Shown piece after piece: positions 55,560 through 64,000 of a stretch of 64,000 bases of DNA. The position numbers were made by a program, and so were the translations under genes. The notes under the pieces are model-generated. The model was not told where the DNA came from, searched no databases, and saw nothing but the letters and a program-made list of their open reading frames with translations. This DNA is from Pedobacter heparinus DSM 2366 (GTDB lineage: Bacteria > Bacteroidota > Bacteroidia > Sphingobacteriales > Sphingobacteriaceae): NCBI RefSeq assembly GCF_000023825.1, contig NC_013061.1, forward strand, positions 2,914,001 through 2,978,000, written 5' to 3'. How positions within the stretch are numbered: the stretch's first letter is position 1; every line of letters starts with the position of its first letter.

Positions 55560-56342
55560 TTACTTGATTACCGCCGTTCTTTTGCTGGAAGTATAGGCAT
55601 TAAAAACGCCCAAGGCACCATTATTAAAATTAGAAACCGGATTTGCAGGTGATACAGGTGGCCCGCCATTACCTGCATTTTGTCCCAGACTGTAAAAATA
55701 CCGGTATACATTCCGGTCTATGCATTGAAATTCGACATGTAGGCTATCGCCCGAAACCAGATCATCCAGTTTATAGAAAATAACATCTGAAACACTGTTA
55801 CCATTGTTAAAACGATCCTCACTTACCATATCGTCCTCTACCTTACCCTTTACCTTCAAAATATAACGGTACTGGTTCTGTACCTCTACCGGGTCCTGAT
55901 AATTTACAGCCACATAAGTATTTATTTTACCAAAAAAATTAAACTGCCTGAAACTCAATGAATCCAGCATTACCTTTCCGGGCATAGTAGATGCGGCACT
56001 GTAGATTTTACCATCTATAGTTACATCCAAAGCATACCTGACGCCAGTTACCCCTCTGAATTTGGCACTTTGATATATACCTGGTGCTATTTCATTGTAA
56101 TTGATGGTGCTGCCATTTGGCCGGGTAAGCACTACCTTTGCACCTGTTACTCCGTTAAACTTATTGGGTTCGGTAAAATTATAGGTTTTAGACACCTTTA
56201 TAACCTGATTTTCATTTTGGTCGCTTAGCCCCCCATCAATAACCACAACAGGTTCAGCATTATCCAGTTTCAGGTCAATCACCTTTTCACAACTGCTGAA
56301 CAGCATTGCTGCTAAAATCACCTTTATTTTAAAATTGTTCAT
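55560..56342 (-). CDS. DUF4249 lipoprotein
   Basis: A 260-residue protein with a lipoprotein signal (LFSSCEKV). It fits DUF4249, a family that in Bacteroidota regularly follows a TonB-dependent receptor gene, as here with a four-base gap. It is thought to be a surface partner of the receptor. The early mature motif VVIDGGLSDQ is typical. Its C-terminus ends in RTAVIK. Ligand unknown. Confidence 0.9.
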   Translation of the reverse strand: MNNFKIKVILAAMLFSSCEKVIDLKLDNAEPVVVIDGGLSDQNENQVIKVSKTYNFTEPNKFNGVTGAKVVLTRPNGSTINYNEIAPGIYQSAKFRGVTGVRYALDVTIDGKIYSAASTMPGKVMLDSLSFRQFNFFGKINTYVAVNYQDPVEVQNQYRYILKVKGKVEDDMVSEDRFNNGNSVSDVIFYKLDDLVSGDSLHVEFQCIDRNVYRYFYSLGQNAGNGGPPVSPANPVSNFNNGALGVFNAYTSSKRTAVIK

Positions 56343-56346
56343 TCGG

Positions 56347-58674
56347 CTAAAATTTAAAGTTCCAGGTTACAGAAGGGATAATACCAAATAAGGTTGTCCG
56401 TACAGCCTGTGTTTTGGTTGCATCATCCGGATCATCCTTAAAATCTATAGAAAATGCATTTTGACGGTTATATAAATTATAGATTCCGAAAGACCAGCTG
56501 GACTGCAGCTTTCTGCCCGGTTTCCCTTCGAGTGTGGCCGATACATCTAAACGATGGTATGCCGGTGTGCGGTAACTGTTCTTTTCAGTATAATAAAAAA
56601 CGGTGCGCCCGTTGATCTGGTATTTGCCACTTGGAAAGGTGACGGCATTACCGGTGTTATACACAAAGACAGAGGAGAAAGTCCAGCGTGTACTCGCTTT
56701 ATAAATACCTACAAGCGACAGGTCATGCGTTCTGTCCTGTTTTGCATAAAACCATTTGCCATTGTTAAAGGCATCAAATTGCCGCTCCGTACGCGACCAG
56801 GTATAACCTATCCATCCGTTAAACCGGCCAAACCTTTTCTTAAAAAACAGCTCCAATCCGTAAGCCCGGCCATCACCGTACAACAAATCAGCTTCTACAT
56901 TTGCATTGCCACGCAAATCTGTACCACTCCGGTATTCGATCTGGTTTTGCATCCACTTATAATAAACTTCTGCAGAAAACTCGTAATTATCGTCGTTAAA
57001 ATTACGGAAATAGCCCCCTGCAATCTGATCAGCAATTTCTGGTTTTACATTATTGCTGTTCATGATGTACAGATCTGTAGGAGAAGTAGAAGTTGAATTG
57101 GACATCAGGTGCACATTCTGGACATTGCGCGTATAGGCAGCTTTTAAGGAACTTGAATTGCTGAGCTGATAACTGGCCGAAACCCTGGGTTCCAGATTAA
57201 AATAGCTTTTCACAAACTCGCCTGCGTGATACGTAGTGGTACCGGTGGTATTACCCTCGGCATCATAAGTTTTGATGTTGCCAGGCCCCATTAAAGAAAA
57301 ACTGCTTAAACGTAGTCCATAAACCAGGTTCATTTTAGGGCTTACCGTCCATTCGTCCGATATATAGGTAGCAAGTTCCAGGCCTTTGCGGTCTTCATAC
57401 CTGGTTTCATTTACACTTGAAGTTGCTGTAGCAGTTAGTTTGCCAGGGGCAATGGTATGGTGAATGGCATTTAAACCAAACTTCAGATTATGGCTGTTGC
57501 TAAGGCTGTATTCAAAATCCTGCTTTAAATTAAAGTCTTTAATAGAAGAATTTACCTCAAAGTTATTTTCTTCCATAAAGTTCTGGATCACATAATTGTA
57601 ATTGCTGTAAATAAGAGAAGTGTTAGAAAACAATCTGTTGCTGTACAGATGGTTCCACCTTAGGGTAACAGTGGTATTGCCCCAGTTAAAACCAAAGGTA
57701 TCAGCTATACCCAGTTTATCGCGGCCAAAATACCCTGATAGATATAGGGTGTTCTTTTCATCAAGCTGGTAATTGGCCTTTGCATTCAGGTCGTAAAAAA
57801 AGAGGATATTGCTGTTTATATTGCTATCTGGCGATAAGGACAGAAGGGCATCCATGTAAGTTCTGCGGGCACTTACCATAAATGAACCTTTATCTTTTAC
57901 AATGGGGCCTTCAACTTTTAAACGGGATGAAATGAGACCTATCCCACCTTCGGCAGTATAGGTTTTACGGTTTCCATCGTTCATTTTAATATCCAGTACC
58001 GAGGCCAGTCGCCCTCCATATTGTGCAGGCATCCCTCCCTTATAAACGCTTACATCTTTTATCGCGTCGGAATTAAAGGTTGAGAAGAAACCCAGTAAAT
58101 GCGAGGCATTGTAAACAGGTGCTTCATCTAAAAGAATCAGGTTCTGATCGGTAGCCCCGCCCCGCACATAAAAACCACTATTCCCCTCGCCCGCCGATTT
58201 GATGCCGGGCAGCAACTGTATCGTTTTAAGGATATCACGCTCGCCCAGCAATACGGGCACGTTGTTGATTTCGCGGACGTCTATCTTTTGCAGGCCCATT
58301 TGCGGACTGCTTACATTTTCGTTTCTTTTTGTAGCCGATATGATTACTTCATTGAGCTGATTGTCTTCTTCCATTGCAAAATTAAGCCTGGTATCTTTCG
58401 CAATGCTGATATTTTGTCTGATGGTTTTATAGCCAATAAAACTGACAGCAATTTCATAATTACCTTCGGCAGTATTCAGCGAATAGAAGCCATAAGCATT
58501 GGTTAAAGTACCAGCCTGTGTATTGCCTGCAAGCTTAACACTTGCCCCAATCAATGTTTCGCCTGTTTTGGCATCCGTTACATTTCCATTAACCGTTTTT
58601 TTATTTTGTGCAGATACAAACTGGAATTGAGCTATCAAAAAGAGAATCAGTACAATTCTATTGGTATATGGCAT
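56347..58674 (-). CDS. TonB-dependent receptor paired with DUF4249
   Basis: A 775-residue receptor with a signal peptide (ending FVSAQ), a carboxypeptidase-regulatory-like domain (about 26-108), a plug (about 115-230; GERDILKTIQLLPGIKS and GGATDQNLILLDEAPVYN) and a barrel ending in a terminal Phe (TWNFKF). It forms an operon with the DUF4249 lipoprotein gene. The class does not carry SusD partners. Ligand unknown. Confidence 0.92.
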   Translation of the reverse strand: MPYTNRIVLILFLIAQFQFVSAQNKKTVNGNVTDAKTGETLIGASVKLAGNTQAGTLTNAYGFYSLNTAEGNYEIAVSFIGYKTIRQNISIAKDTRLNFAMEEDNQLNEVIISATKRNENVSSPQMGLQKIDVREINNVPVLLGERDILKTIQLLPGIKSAGEGNSGFYVRGGATDQNLILLDEAPVYNASHLLGFFSTFNSDAIKDVSVYKGGMPAQYGGRLASVLDIKMNDGNRKTYTAEGGIGLISSRLKVEGPIVKDKGSFMVSARRTYMDALLSLSPDSNINSNILFFYDLNAKANYQLDEKNTLYLSGYFGRDKLGIADTFGFNWGNTTVTLRWNHLYSNRLFSNTSLIYSNYNYVIQNFMEENNFEVNSSIKDFNLKQDFEYSLSNSHNLKFGLNAIHHTIAPGKLTATATSSVNETRYEDRKGLELATYISDEWTVSPKMNLVYGLRLSSFSLMGPGNIKTYDAEGNTTGTTTYHAGEFVKSYFNLEPRVSASYQLSNSSSLKAAYTRNVQNVHLMSNSTSTSPTDLYIMNSNNVKPEIADQIAGGYFRNFNDDNYEFSAEVYYKWMQNQIEYRSGTDLRGNANVEADLLYGDGRAYGLELFFKKRFGRFNGWIGYTWSRTERQFDAFNNGKWFYAKQDRTHDLSLVGIYKASTRWTFSSVFVYNTGNAVTFPSGKYQINGRTVFYYTEKNSYRTPAYHRLDVSATLEGKPGRKLQSSWSFGIYNLYNRQNAFSIDFKDDPDDATKTQAVRTTLFGIIPSVTWNFKF

Positions 58675-58950
58675 AGTTTCCTGGTGAATTGTAAAAATAG
58701 AAAAATTCCAGAAACTTGAACAAAATGAATACTTGTTATAACATCTTTTTTATTAAAATCGATCAGACAAGAAACGAAACCCAGCTTATGAAAAATTCAG
58801 GCATCAGCAATGTCTCTCTCCCATCAGCCGGCACATTCAATTCCATAAAATATTTAGTTTTTTTGGTTTTCATCATGTTTTTATTCAGATTTGAATTCGT
58901 TTAACAGAAATAATTGATATTTTTTTATTTAGATTTTAAAAATCCAATAT

Positions 58951-59415
58951 ATGTCTACAGGTCTGGATCAAACTGATATCAGGATATTGCAAATTTTGCA
59001 AAAAGATGCTGCACTCAGTAACGAAGCAATTGCTGCCAAGGTGAACAAATCTATTGCAACAATCCACGCAAGGGTAAAGCGGTTAAAAGAAAATGGATAC
59101 ATCAAACGAATTGTTGCGATCCTTGATAACCGAAAGATAGACAGGAGCCAGATTGCCTTTTCACAAGTTTATCTGAAATCTCATACCAAAGAGAGCTTAA
59201 AGGAATTTAAGGATGAAGTTGCAAAGTTTGATGAAGTGATGGAGTGCTTTCAAATGACTGGGACTTTCGATTTTATTCTCCGGATTGCTACACGAAATAT
59301 GGATCATTACAATTTGTTTTATAATGAGAAACTGGCAACTTTATCTAGTATAAGCACCATACAGACTTCATTTGTAATGTCAGAAATCAAAAGCGACACG
59401 GCATATTCACTATAA
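58951..59415 (+). CDS. Lrp/AsnC-family transcriptional regulator
   Basis: A 154-residue regulator. A helix-turn-helix occupies about residues 8-55 (DIRILQILQKDAALSNEAIAAKVNKS region), and the AsnC/RAM ligand-binding domain follows (about 70-150). It is divergent from the TonB receptor/DUF4249 operon and convergent with the glycosidase gene. The family senses amino acids; the effector is not identifiable. Confidence 0.93.
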   Translation: MSTGLDQTDIRILQILQKDAALSNEAIAAKVNKSIATIHARVKRLKENGYIKRIVAILDNRKIDRSQIAFSQVYLKSHTKESLKEFKDEVAKFDEVMECFQMTGTFDFILRIATRNMDHYNLFYNEKLATLSSISTIQTSFVMSEIKSDTAYSL

Positions 59416-59437
59416 ATTGTATCAACTTTATAGAACT

Positions 59438-62400
59438 TTATCGGGGGATGATCTCATGAATATCAAAATCTTCTTCCAAACCATAACCATAAGTCTGATA
59501 ATCATTTCCTGAAGGGTATGTTTTAACATTATACCATTTGCCGGGATCTACCAAACCAGGTAAGGGTTTATTGTGATGTGGGCCAAGTAAATTCTTAAGA
59601 CTTCCAATCACCTCAATTTCAACATGGTTAAGGCCTTTTTTAAGATAAGGGGTAATATTAAGTTCATCAGGTTCCGAACTGATAATTCCTGCAAGCACAT
59701 GGTTAACTTTTACTGCAGCCACTGTGCCTTTCCACTTTTTCAGTTTAACGGCATATTCCTTGCCCATGGTCTGAACCTGAAACTCCTTTACATAGCTGAT
59801 ACCCTGTCCATATAACGGCAGCCCCTGTTTATTCCAGGGTCCAAATGTAAGCGGTGCAGCTGCAGTTATTTCCCAGCCCTTTACTGCCGGAACAAGGTTA
59901 AAGTCGCCCAATATATATACAGGTTCTATTTCTGCATAAACACGCATTGGCGAAACAGCCAGTGAAATACTGTTTTTACCCGGCTTAAGGTAATTGCCAA
60001 TTTCAAAAACCCCAAAAGAACGGTCAAGCCACCATTTACCTTTCAAAGCCTTTACCTTTGTTCCGTTTACAGACACACTATTCCACAAGCCTGGTTGTTC
60101 TACTACTGCACGAAAATTTTTCAGGTTAACATTTTGGGCTATTTCAAAACGGTAGGTCGCCATATATCCGGTACCTACCGAAAAAGTGTCGCGGGCAACA
60201 ATCCGATCTTTAAACTGGGTACGGTTATTCCATGGATTGCCTACACCATCTTTAAATCCAAAATGTTTAAAAGCTGTATTAGAAGCGATGCCAACATGCA
60301 AGTCCCGATAAGCGGTATCGGGTTTTTTGAGTTCCAGGTCACAAAAGTCAATCATTAGCGTATTTTCTGCGGGGCGAAGTACTTTTGACTGGCTTGTTTT
60401 TACAAGTGTTTCAGCCCGATTTAAAGCAGGTGCTTTGAAACCCGTTTGTTTCTTATCGGCCACAAAAAACATCATGCTTCCCGCTGCTGGAATATCAAAT
60501 TTAAAACTAAGCTTACCGGAGCTTTCTTTTTCCGGATAATCATAAATCCCCCCACTGAACAGGTCCATCATCAATGCGTCTTTACCATTAACCGTAACCA
60601 TACCTTTTGAAGCGGCCTCCATACTCGCATTTGAAAGGAAAATCAATTGCCCGTCAGCCAATTGTCTGCGTTGGTAATACAAATTACCACCTATCCTATT
60701 ATTGCCTACAGCCGATATCCGGATGTCTGCAGGCAGCAAATGATTTTGGATGATCTGTTGTTCAGCGGCACCAACAGCCAGCAAAACATTGCTTTTAGCA
60801 GCTGTAAAAAAATCCAGTGCGTCATTGGCATCCCCATCTAAACAGCTAAGCTTTTCAAATAAGATCACTTTGCCGCCCTGACGGGCATATTCTTTCAATA
60901 AATTAAATGTAGGGCGGTCAATATTGTCCATACCAGGTGGAATGACAACGGTACTGTAAGCACGCTGGCCGATAACGAATTTTCCGCTTTCAATCTTTCC
61001 CTGATCTTTGATAATGTTCTCGCAACCCAGGTCATATTCAACATGCGCCCTTTGCAGGGTAGTTACAAAATCATTAAAATTTTTCCCGATTTCAAAAAAC
61101 CGTTTGTTCTCTTTACCTCTGAAATAATACATCCATGCAGAAGTAGTGGGTTCCAAAACCAGTACATCATTTTTTTGCTGGCCCGTTGACAGGCAGAGCG
61201 ACAACCGGGAAAAATATTGGTTCAGCGTTTTATAGAAAGGCCACCAGGGCTCATGATAAGAAAAACTCGGCGGATAATCGTATTTTCTTGCTCCGGTAAT
61301 ACTCATGAACGACAGGTGCTGGTTCATAAAATTCACGCCAAGCACAAACTCCCAGTCGCCCAACCGCTTCATGTCCTTAAAAGTCAGCTCCCAGCCGCCA
61401 CCACCATAGGTTTCGGAAAGCGTTCTTTTTTTTCCAAGTTGATTGGCTACACTACCCAGTTCTTTAACCGCCCTGATGTTTCCAAACTGTACGGGTTTAT
61501 CTTCATTGTACTGGTTAAACAGCATGTCAATTCCAGGCATCTGGTGCCAGGCATACATGGTCATATTGTCGGGCCCATGGTAAGGGCTTGGCCAGCCGTG
61601 TTCCCAGTAATGCCCCGTCCAGATCAGGTTGTGCTGCTCGGTATAATTAAACATAGGTTTAGACCATCTGTCGATAAACAGTTGCAACAGCGTTTGGTAA
61701 TAGTTGTGTCTTACTTTTTTCCAGTTACCGGTTTCCTCAAATAGCGATGGCAGCTGAAGACGCAGGTCATAACCCCATTTTTCCTTGAAATGCGCAAACA
61801 GGTCGGGTGTCCAGCGTACACAATCCTTACCCTCATTGATAATGGTTGGTTCATCAGAAAAGATACCCGGAACAGTTTTGCCAAATTCATGGCCTGCAAC
61901 TTTTTCATATCCTTTAAAGGTAATGTCCATAAACTTTTGTGTAACGCCTTTGGCCATCAGGTCTACGTAAGAAGAGCCAATAGGCCCTGCCACCGTTCCA
62001 CGGTTAGACTTTTGATAATTCACTTTTTTGAAAATCCGGTATTTCCCTGCTTTACCCTTCTCTGCGGCCAGGCTTAAACTTATGTCCGTAAACTGTCCCT
62101 TGTCTTCTCTAAGGACTATTAAAACCTCTTCCAGATTACCCGGAATAGCTGTTACTTCACTCATATATAGCATTTGGCCCTGATTGTACGATTCCGGCAT
62201 CTGGTCGGGCACCAAACCACCCCCAAACCCGGTAGGATAAGAATTTTCATCATAAATCCAGACCTTCAGACCCAATTGTTTTCCCTTTTGCTGGGCATAT
62301 TCAAATAAACTGAACCATTCATCAGATAAATATTCAGTGATCAGTCCGGGCCGGGCGTGGACGATTACTCCTCCGAAATCATTTTTCTTATAGTCCAGCA

Positions 62401-62602
62401 TCATAGAATCTATCATTTCCCCGCTTACCTTAGTGTTCCAAACCCAGAATGGGGTGGTGCCATATTCATTACCAGGATTTTTGAAGGCTTTTTTCAATAC
62501 CTCAAAACCATCAGCCTTTAATTTCCTGCCCCCCAGTTGAAAACCAAGTATAAGGACCAGGGCGCTAATGAAAACAATTGCTGTTAAAGTTTTAAATTTC
62601 AT
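59438..62602 (-). CDS. glycosyl hydrolase, GH106 alpha-L-rhamnosidase-like
   Basis: A 1054-residue secreted or membrane-anchored protein with an N-terminal hydrophobic segment (about 5-24). The catalytic barrel begins with TTPFWVWNTKVSGE and contains YDENSYPTGFGGG, both seen in GH106 and related large glycosyl hydrolases; a motif PPGMDNIDRPTFNLL lies in the domain after the barrel. C-terminal beta-sandwich modules follow. GH106 enzymes release L-rhamnose from rhamnogalacturonans and similar glycans. The GH43 gene lies immediately upstream on the same strand. The exact family needs profile confirmation. Confidence 0.82.
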   Translation of the reverse strand: MKFKTLTAIVFISALVLILGFQLGGRKLKADGFEVLKKAFKNPGNEYGTTPFWVWNTKVSGEMIDSMMLDYKKNDFGGVIVHARPGLITEYLSDEWFSLFEYAQQKGKQLGLKVWIYDENSYPTGFGGGLVPDQMPESYNQGQMLYMSEVTAIPGNLEEVLIVLREDKGQFTDISLSLAAEKGKAGKYRIFKKVNYQKSNRGTVAGPIGSSYVDLMAKGVTQKFMDITFKGYEKVAGHEFGKTVPGIFSDEPTIINEGKDCVRWTPDLFAHFKEKWGYDLRLQLPSLFEETGNWKKVRHNYYQTLLQLFIDRWSKPMFNYTEQHNLIWTGHYWEHGWPSPYHGPDNMTMYAWHQMPGIDMLFNQYNEDKPVQFGNIRAVKELGSVANQLGKKRTLSETYGGGGWELTFKDMKRLGDWEFVLGVNFMNQHLSFMSITGARKYDYPPSFSYHEPWWPFYKTLNQYFSRLSLCLSTGQQKNDVLVLEPTTSAWMYYFRGKENKRFFEIGKNFNDFVTTLQRAHVEYDLGCENIIKDQGKIESGKFVIGQRAYSTVVIPPGMDNIDRPTFNLLKEYARQGGKVILFEKLSCLDGDANDALDFFTAAKSNVLLAVGAAEQQIIQNHLLPADIRISAVGNNRIGGNLYYQRRQLADGQLIFLSNASMEAASKGMVTVNGKDALMMDLFSGGIYDYPEKESSGKLSFKFDIPAAGSMMFFVADKKQTGFKAPALNRAETLVKTSQSKVLRPAENTLMIDFCDLELKKPDTAYRDLHVGIASNTAFKHFGFKDGVGNPWNNRTQFKDRIVARDTFSVGTGYMATYRFEIAQNVNLKNFRAVVEQPGLWNSVSVNGTKVKALKGKWWLDRSFGVFEIGNYLKPGKNSISLAVSPMRVYAEIEPVYILGDFNLVPAVKGWEITAAAPLTFGPWNKQGLPLYGQGISYVKEFQVQTMGKEYAVKLKKWKGTVAAVKVNHVLAGIISSEPDELNITPYLKKGLNHVEIEVIGSLKNLLGPHHNKPLPGLVDPGKWYNVKTYPSGNDYQTYGYGLEEDFDIHEIIPR

Positions 62603-62644
62603 TTGTGTCTATGTTTAAACTGGTCTTTATACAGTGCCGGAGAA

Positions 62645-63604
62645 CTATTGCTGAGTTAAAAAACGGAATGTCCCCTTATAGGTGTACAATTTTTCCGTTT
62701 TGTGCTTTCCTTCCAAAAATTTCATCAAAATTATAGCTGTTCTTCTTTTTCCGTTGGGCTTATTATTGGATTCGTGAGTATGGAAAACATAATTAAACTT
62801 TCCTTTCTCATCTTCAAAAAAATCTCCATGGCCAGAGCCATTCTCATTGGTTTGAAGCTTGCTTAAAATGGGGTTTCCTTTATATTTAACCCAAGGCCCA
62901 TAAGGACTGTCGCTGGTTGCATAACCAACAGCATAATCCGGGTTACGAAAATCATTTGCTGAATAAAACATATAATAAACATTCCCCCTTTTTAAAACAG
63001 ACGGCCCCTCGGTTACAGTCCAGCTTGCTCCACTTGTATTTTCCCAATTCTCGCTGGCATGTATGCATTCTGTGCTTGTCTCTTCCTTAATAGATAAGAG
63101 ATCGCTATTCATTTCAGTAACATAAATGCGGTTGCCCTTGTCGAGCCGAACATGATACAAATAAATTTTACCAGAGTCAAAAAATATAAAAGGATCGATA
63201 ATTCTGACAGGAGCGTCAATTGCTTTCTTCACTTTTTGAGTGAAGGGGCCCTTTGGTCCGTCGCTTTCGGCAATAGCAATTCGTTCATCGGCAACATAAG
63301 CCAGGTAAAATTTGTCTTGATACTTAAAAATTTGTGGTGCCCAGAAGCCAGATGTGCCAAACACATCTTCTTTTTTTAGCACTGTCCCCCCATCTTTCCA
63401 ACTTTTCTTATCTTTTGAAATGTATACCTTAAACCCTTTTTGCGCCTCGTTATCTGCAGTTCCATACAGGTAGTAAGTATGTTCATGGTAGAAAATAGTT
63501 GGATCTGCAACGGTAATTACCCTTCTTTCCTGAGCAATACCACTTGCAGACAACAGTGTGCAAATCAGCAATAAACATATTAACACGTAGCTCTTTTTTA
63601 ACAT
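62645..63604 (-). CDS. glycoside hydrolase family 43 enzyme
   Basis: A 319-residue secreted enzyme (signal to about residue 24, GIAQ). The five-bladed propeller catalytic triad is visible: Asp in VADPTIFYH, Asp in IIDPFIFFD, and Glu in TEGPSVLKR. Family members remove arabinose, xylose or galactose from plant polysaccharides. It lies 42 bases upstream of the GH106-type gene on the same strand, so the two probably act on one plant cell-wall glycan. Confidence 0.92.
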   Translation of the reverse strand: MLKKSYVLICLLLICTLLSASGIAQERRVITVADPTIFYHEHTYYLYGTADNEAQKGFKVYISKDKKSWKDGGTVLKKEDVFGTSGFWAPQIFKYQDKFYLAYVADERIAIAESDGPKGPFTQKVKKAIDAPVRIIDPFIFFDSGKIYLYHVRLDKGNRIYVTEMNSDLLSIKEETSTECIHASENWENTSGASWTVTEGPSVLKRGNVYYMFYSANDFRNPDYAVGYATSDSPYGPWVKYKGNPILSKLQTNENGSGHGDFFEDEKGKFNYVFHTHESNNKPNGKRRTAIILMKFLEGKHKTEKLYTYKGTFRFLTQQ

Positions 63605-63745
63605 ATTACTCTTACCTGTGGTTAAAGCTCAGTCTGCAGACCAGCCTAAGTTCAAATATCGGGTATATTATTAAGAATTATCGAAAAGACTATAGGGAAT
63701 TCTTACACAGCAATGGTATATTAATTCAAGGTTTGTTGAAGGCTT

Positions 63746-63795
63746 GGTTGGGGTTTGTTGGGCTAAGGGGTACTTTAGCCCAACAAAACCCAACC
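63746..63795. repeat. long near-perfect inverted repeat
   Basis: Arms 63746-63766 and 63775-63795 are reverse complements over 21 bases with one G-T wobble, around an eight-base loop. Pairing can continue outwards with a small bulge (AGG at about 63740 with CCT at about 63800). It lies in the 250-base gap upstream of the GH43 gene. There is no T-run on either side, so a simple terminator is not certain. Confidence 0.7.
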
Positions 63796-63854
63796 CAAAC
63801 CTCACTGAGCACTCTTTCAGCCCAGCACATTGTCACCTTTCGGGAAACAGTACT

Positions 63855-64000
63855 TTATTCATATCCGAATACGGTAAACTCTGCCAAACTGGTATGTACC
63901 GCGCCTCCTGCTGTTGCATAAATCCTGAAATAGCGCATTTTTGGTATGCTCTTAAGCGCAAAGCTTTGAGCCTGGTCTTTCTGCACCAGGGTATACGATT
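63855..64000 (-). CDS. 3' end of a gene, beta-sandwich C-terminus (5' end outside window)
   Basis: On the minus strand an open frame enters from the right edge and ends at TAA 63857-63855, giving the last 47 residues. They include KMRYFRIYATAGG and end AEFTVFGYE, the pattern of the terminal strands of discoidin (F5/8 type C) or related carbohydrate-binding domains (…RYIRI…, EFEVYG). It is therefore probably the end of another secreted glycan-active protein in the same cluster as the GH43 and GH106-type genes. Too short to name. Confidence 0.65.
   Translation of the reverse strand, partial: SYTLVQKDQAQSFALKSIPKMRYFRIYATAGGAVHTSLAEFTVFGYE

Noticed and set aside
63544..63921. 125-codon plus-strand frame near the right end
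   Set aside because: It crosses the inverted repeat and is antisense to the GH43 start and to the partial gene; the product has no recognisable features.

Overview
The window looks like a chromosomal segment of a free-living member of the Bacteroidota, most likely Sphingobacteriaceae and close to Pedobacter. The support is SusC/SusD and FecR/ECF-sigma machinery, five TonB-dependent receptors, DUF4374, DUF4249 and DUF4369 lipoproteins, a moderate GC content, and -7 boxes of the Bacteroidota type (TAnnTTTG) ahead of several genes. Genus is an inference from protein style; no 16S gene is present. No tRNA, rRNA, CRISPR array, phage or intact insertion sequence was seen.

Left part (1-17.8 kb): a GNAT acetyltransferase of the type that heads Bacteroidota arginine clusters runs off the left edge. 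Next come a Sco-like copper chaperone and a c-type cytochrome. A TonB receptor / DUF4374 lipoprotein / PepSY membrane protein operon follows, with the gene order of the Bacteroides xenosiderophore system XusABC, and a short AraC-type regulator diverges from it. The RNase P RNA gene comes next, absent from a protein-only view. It is followed by housekeeping and regulatory genes: an NtrC-type regulator, ClC channel, RluA-type pseudouridine synthase, PhoB-type regulator, TlpA-like thioredoxin lipoprotein and gatB. A BtuB-like receptor closes this part.

Middle (17.8-30.4 kb): a complete nutrient-uptake locus. An ECF sigma factor and FecR anti-sigma precede a SusC with an STN signalling domain, a SusD with a twin-arginine-like lipoprotein signal, and two paralogous secreted endonuclease/exonuclease/phosphatase (EEP) enzymes, one fused to a propeller-like domain. 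A rho-independent terminator ends the operon. No glycosidase is present, so I read it as a phosphoester-scavenging locus rather than a classical glycan locus; the substrate is unknown. A further TonB receptor diverges from it.

Right-middle (30.4-48 kb): a hybrid histidine kinase, alaS and a divergent MerR regulator. An outer-membrane protein with a ComEA-like helix-hairpin-helix domain overlaps comEC by one base. Then come a two-component system, a half-size EamA transporter, and a PAP2-TolC-adaptor-RND efflux operon with stop/start overlaps.

Right end (48-64 kb): an enoyl-CoA hydratase family enzyme, a small periplasmic protein, an LTA-synthase-like sulfatase-fold enzyme, a DPP-IV-type peptidase, an aldose-epimerase-like protein, a GAF histidine kinase, a TonB receptor/DUF4249 pair and an Lrp/AsnC regulator. 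The window ends in a carbohydrate-degrading cluster: a GH106-type hydrolase, a GH43 enzyme, a long near-perfect inverted repeat, and the 3' end of another gene running off the right edge.
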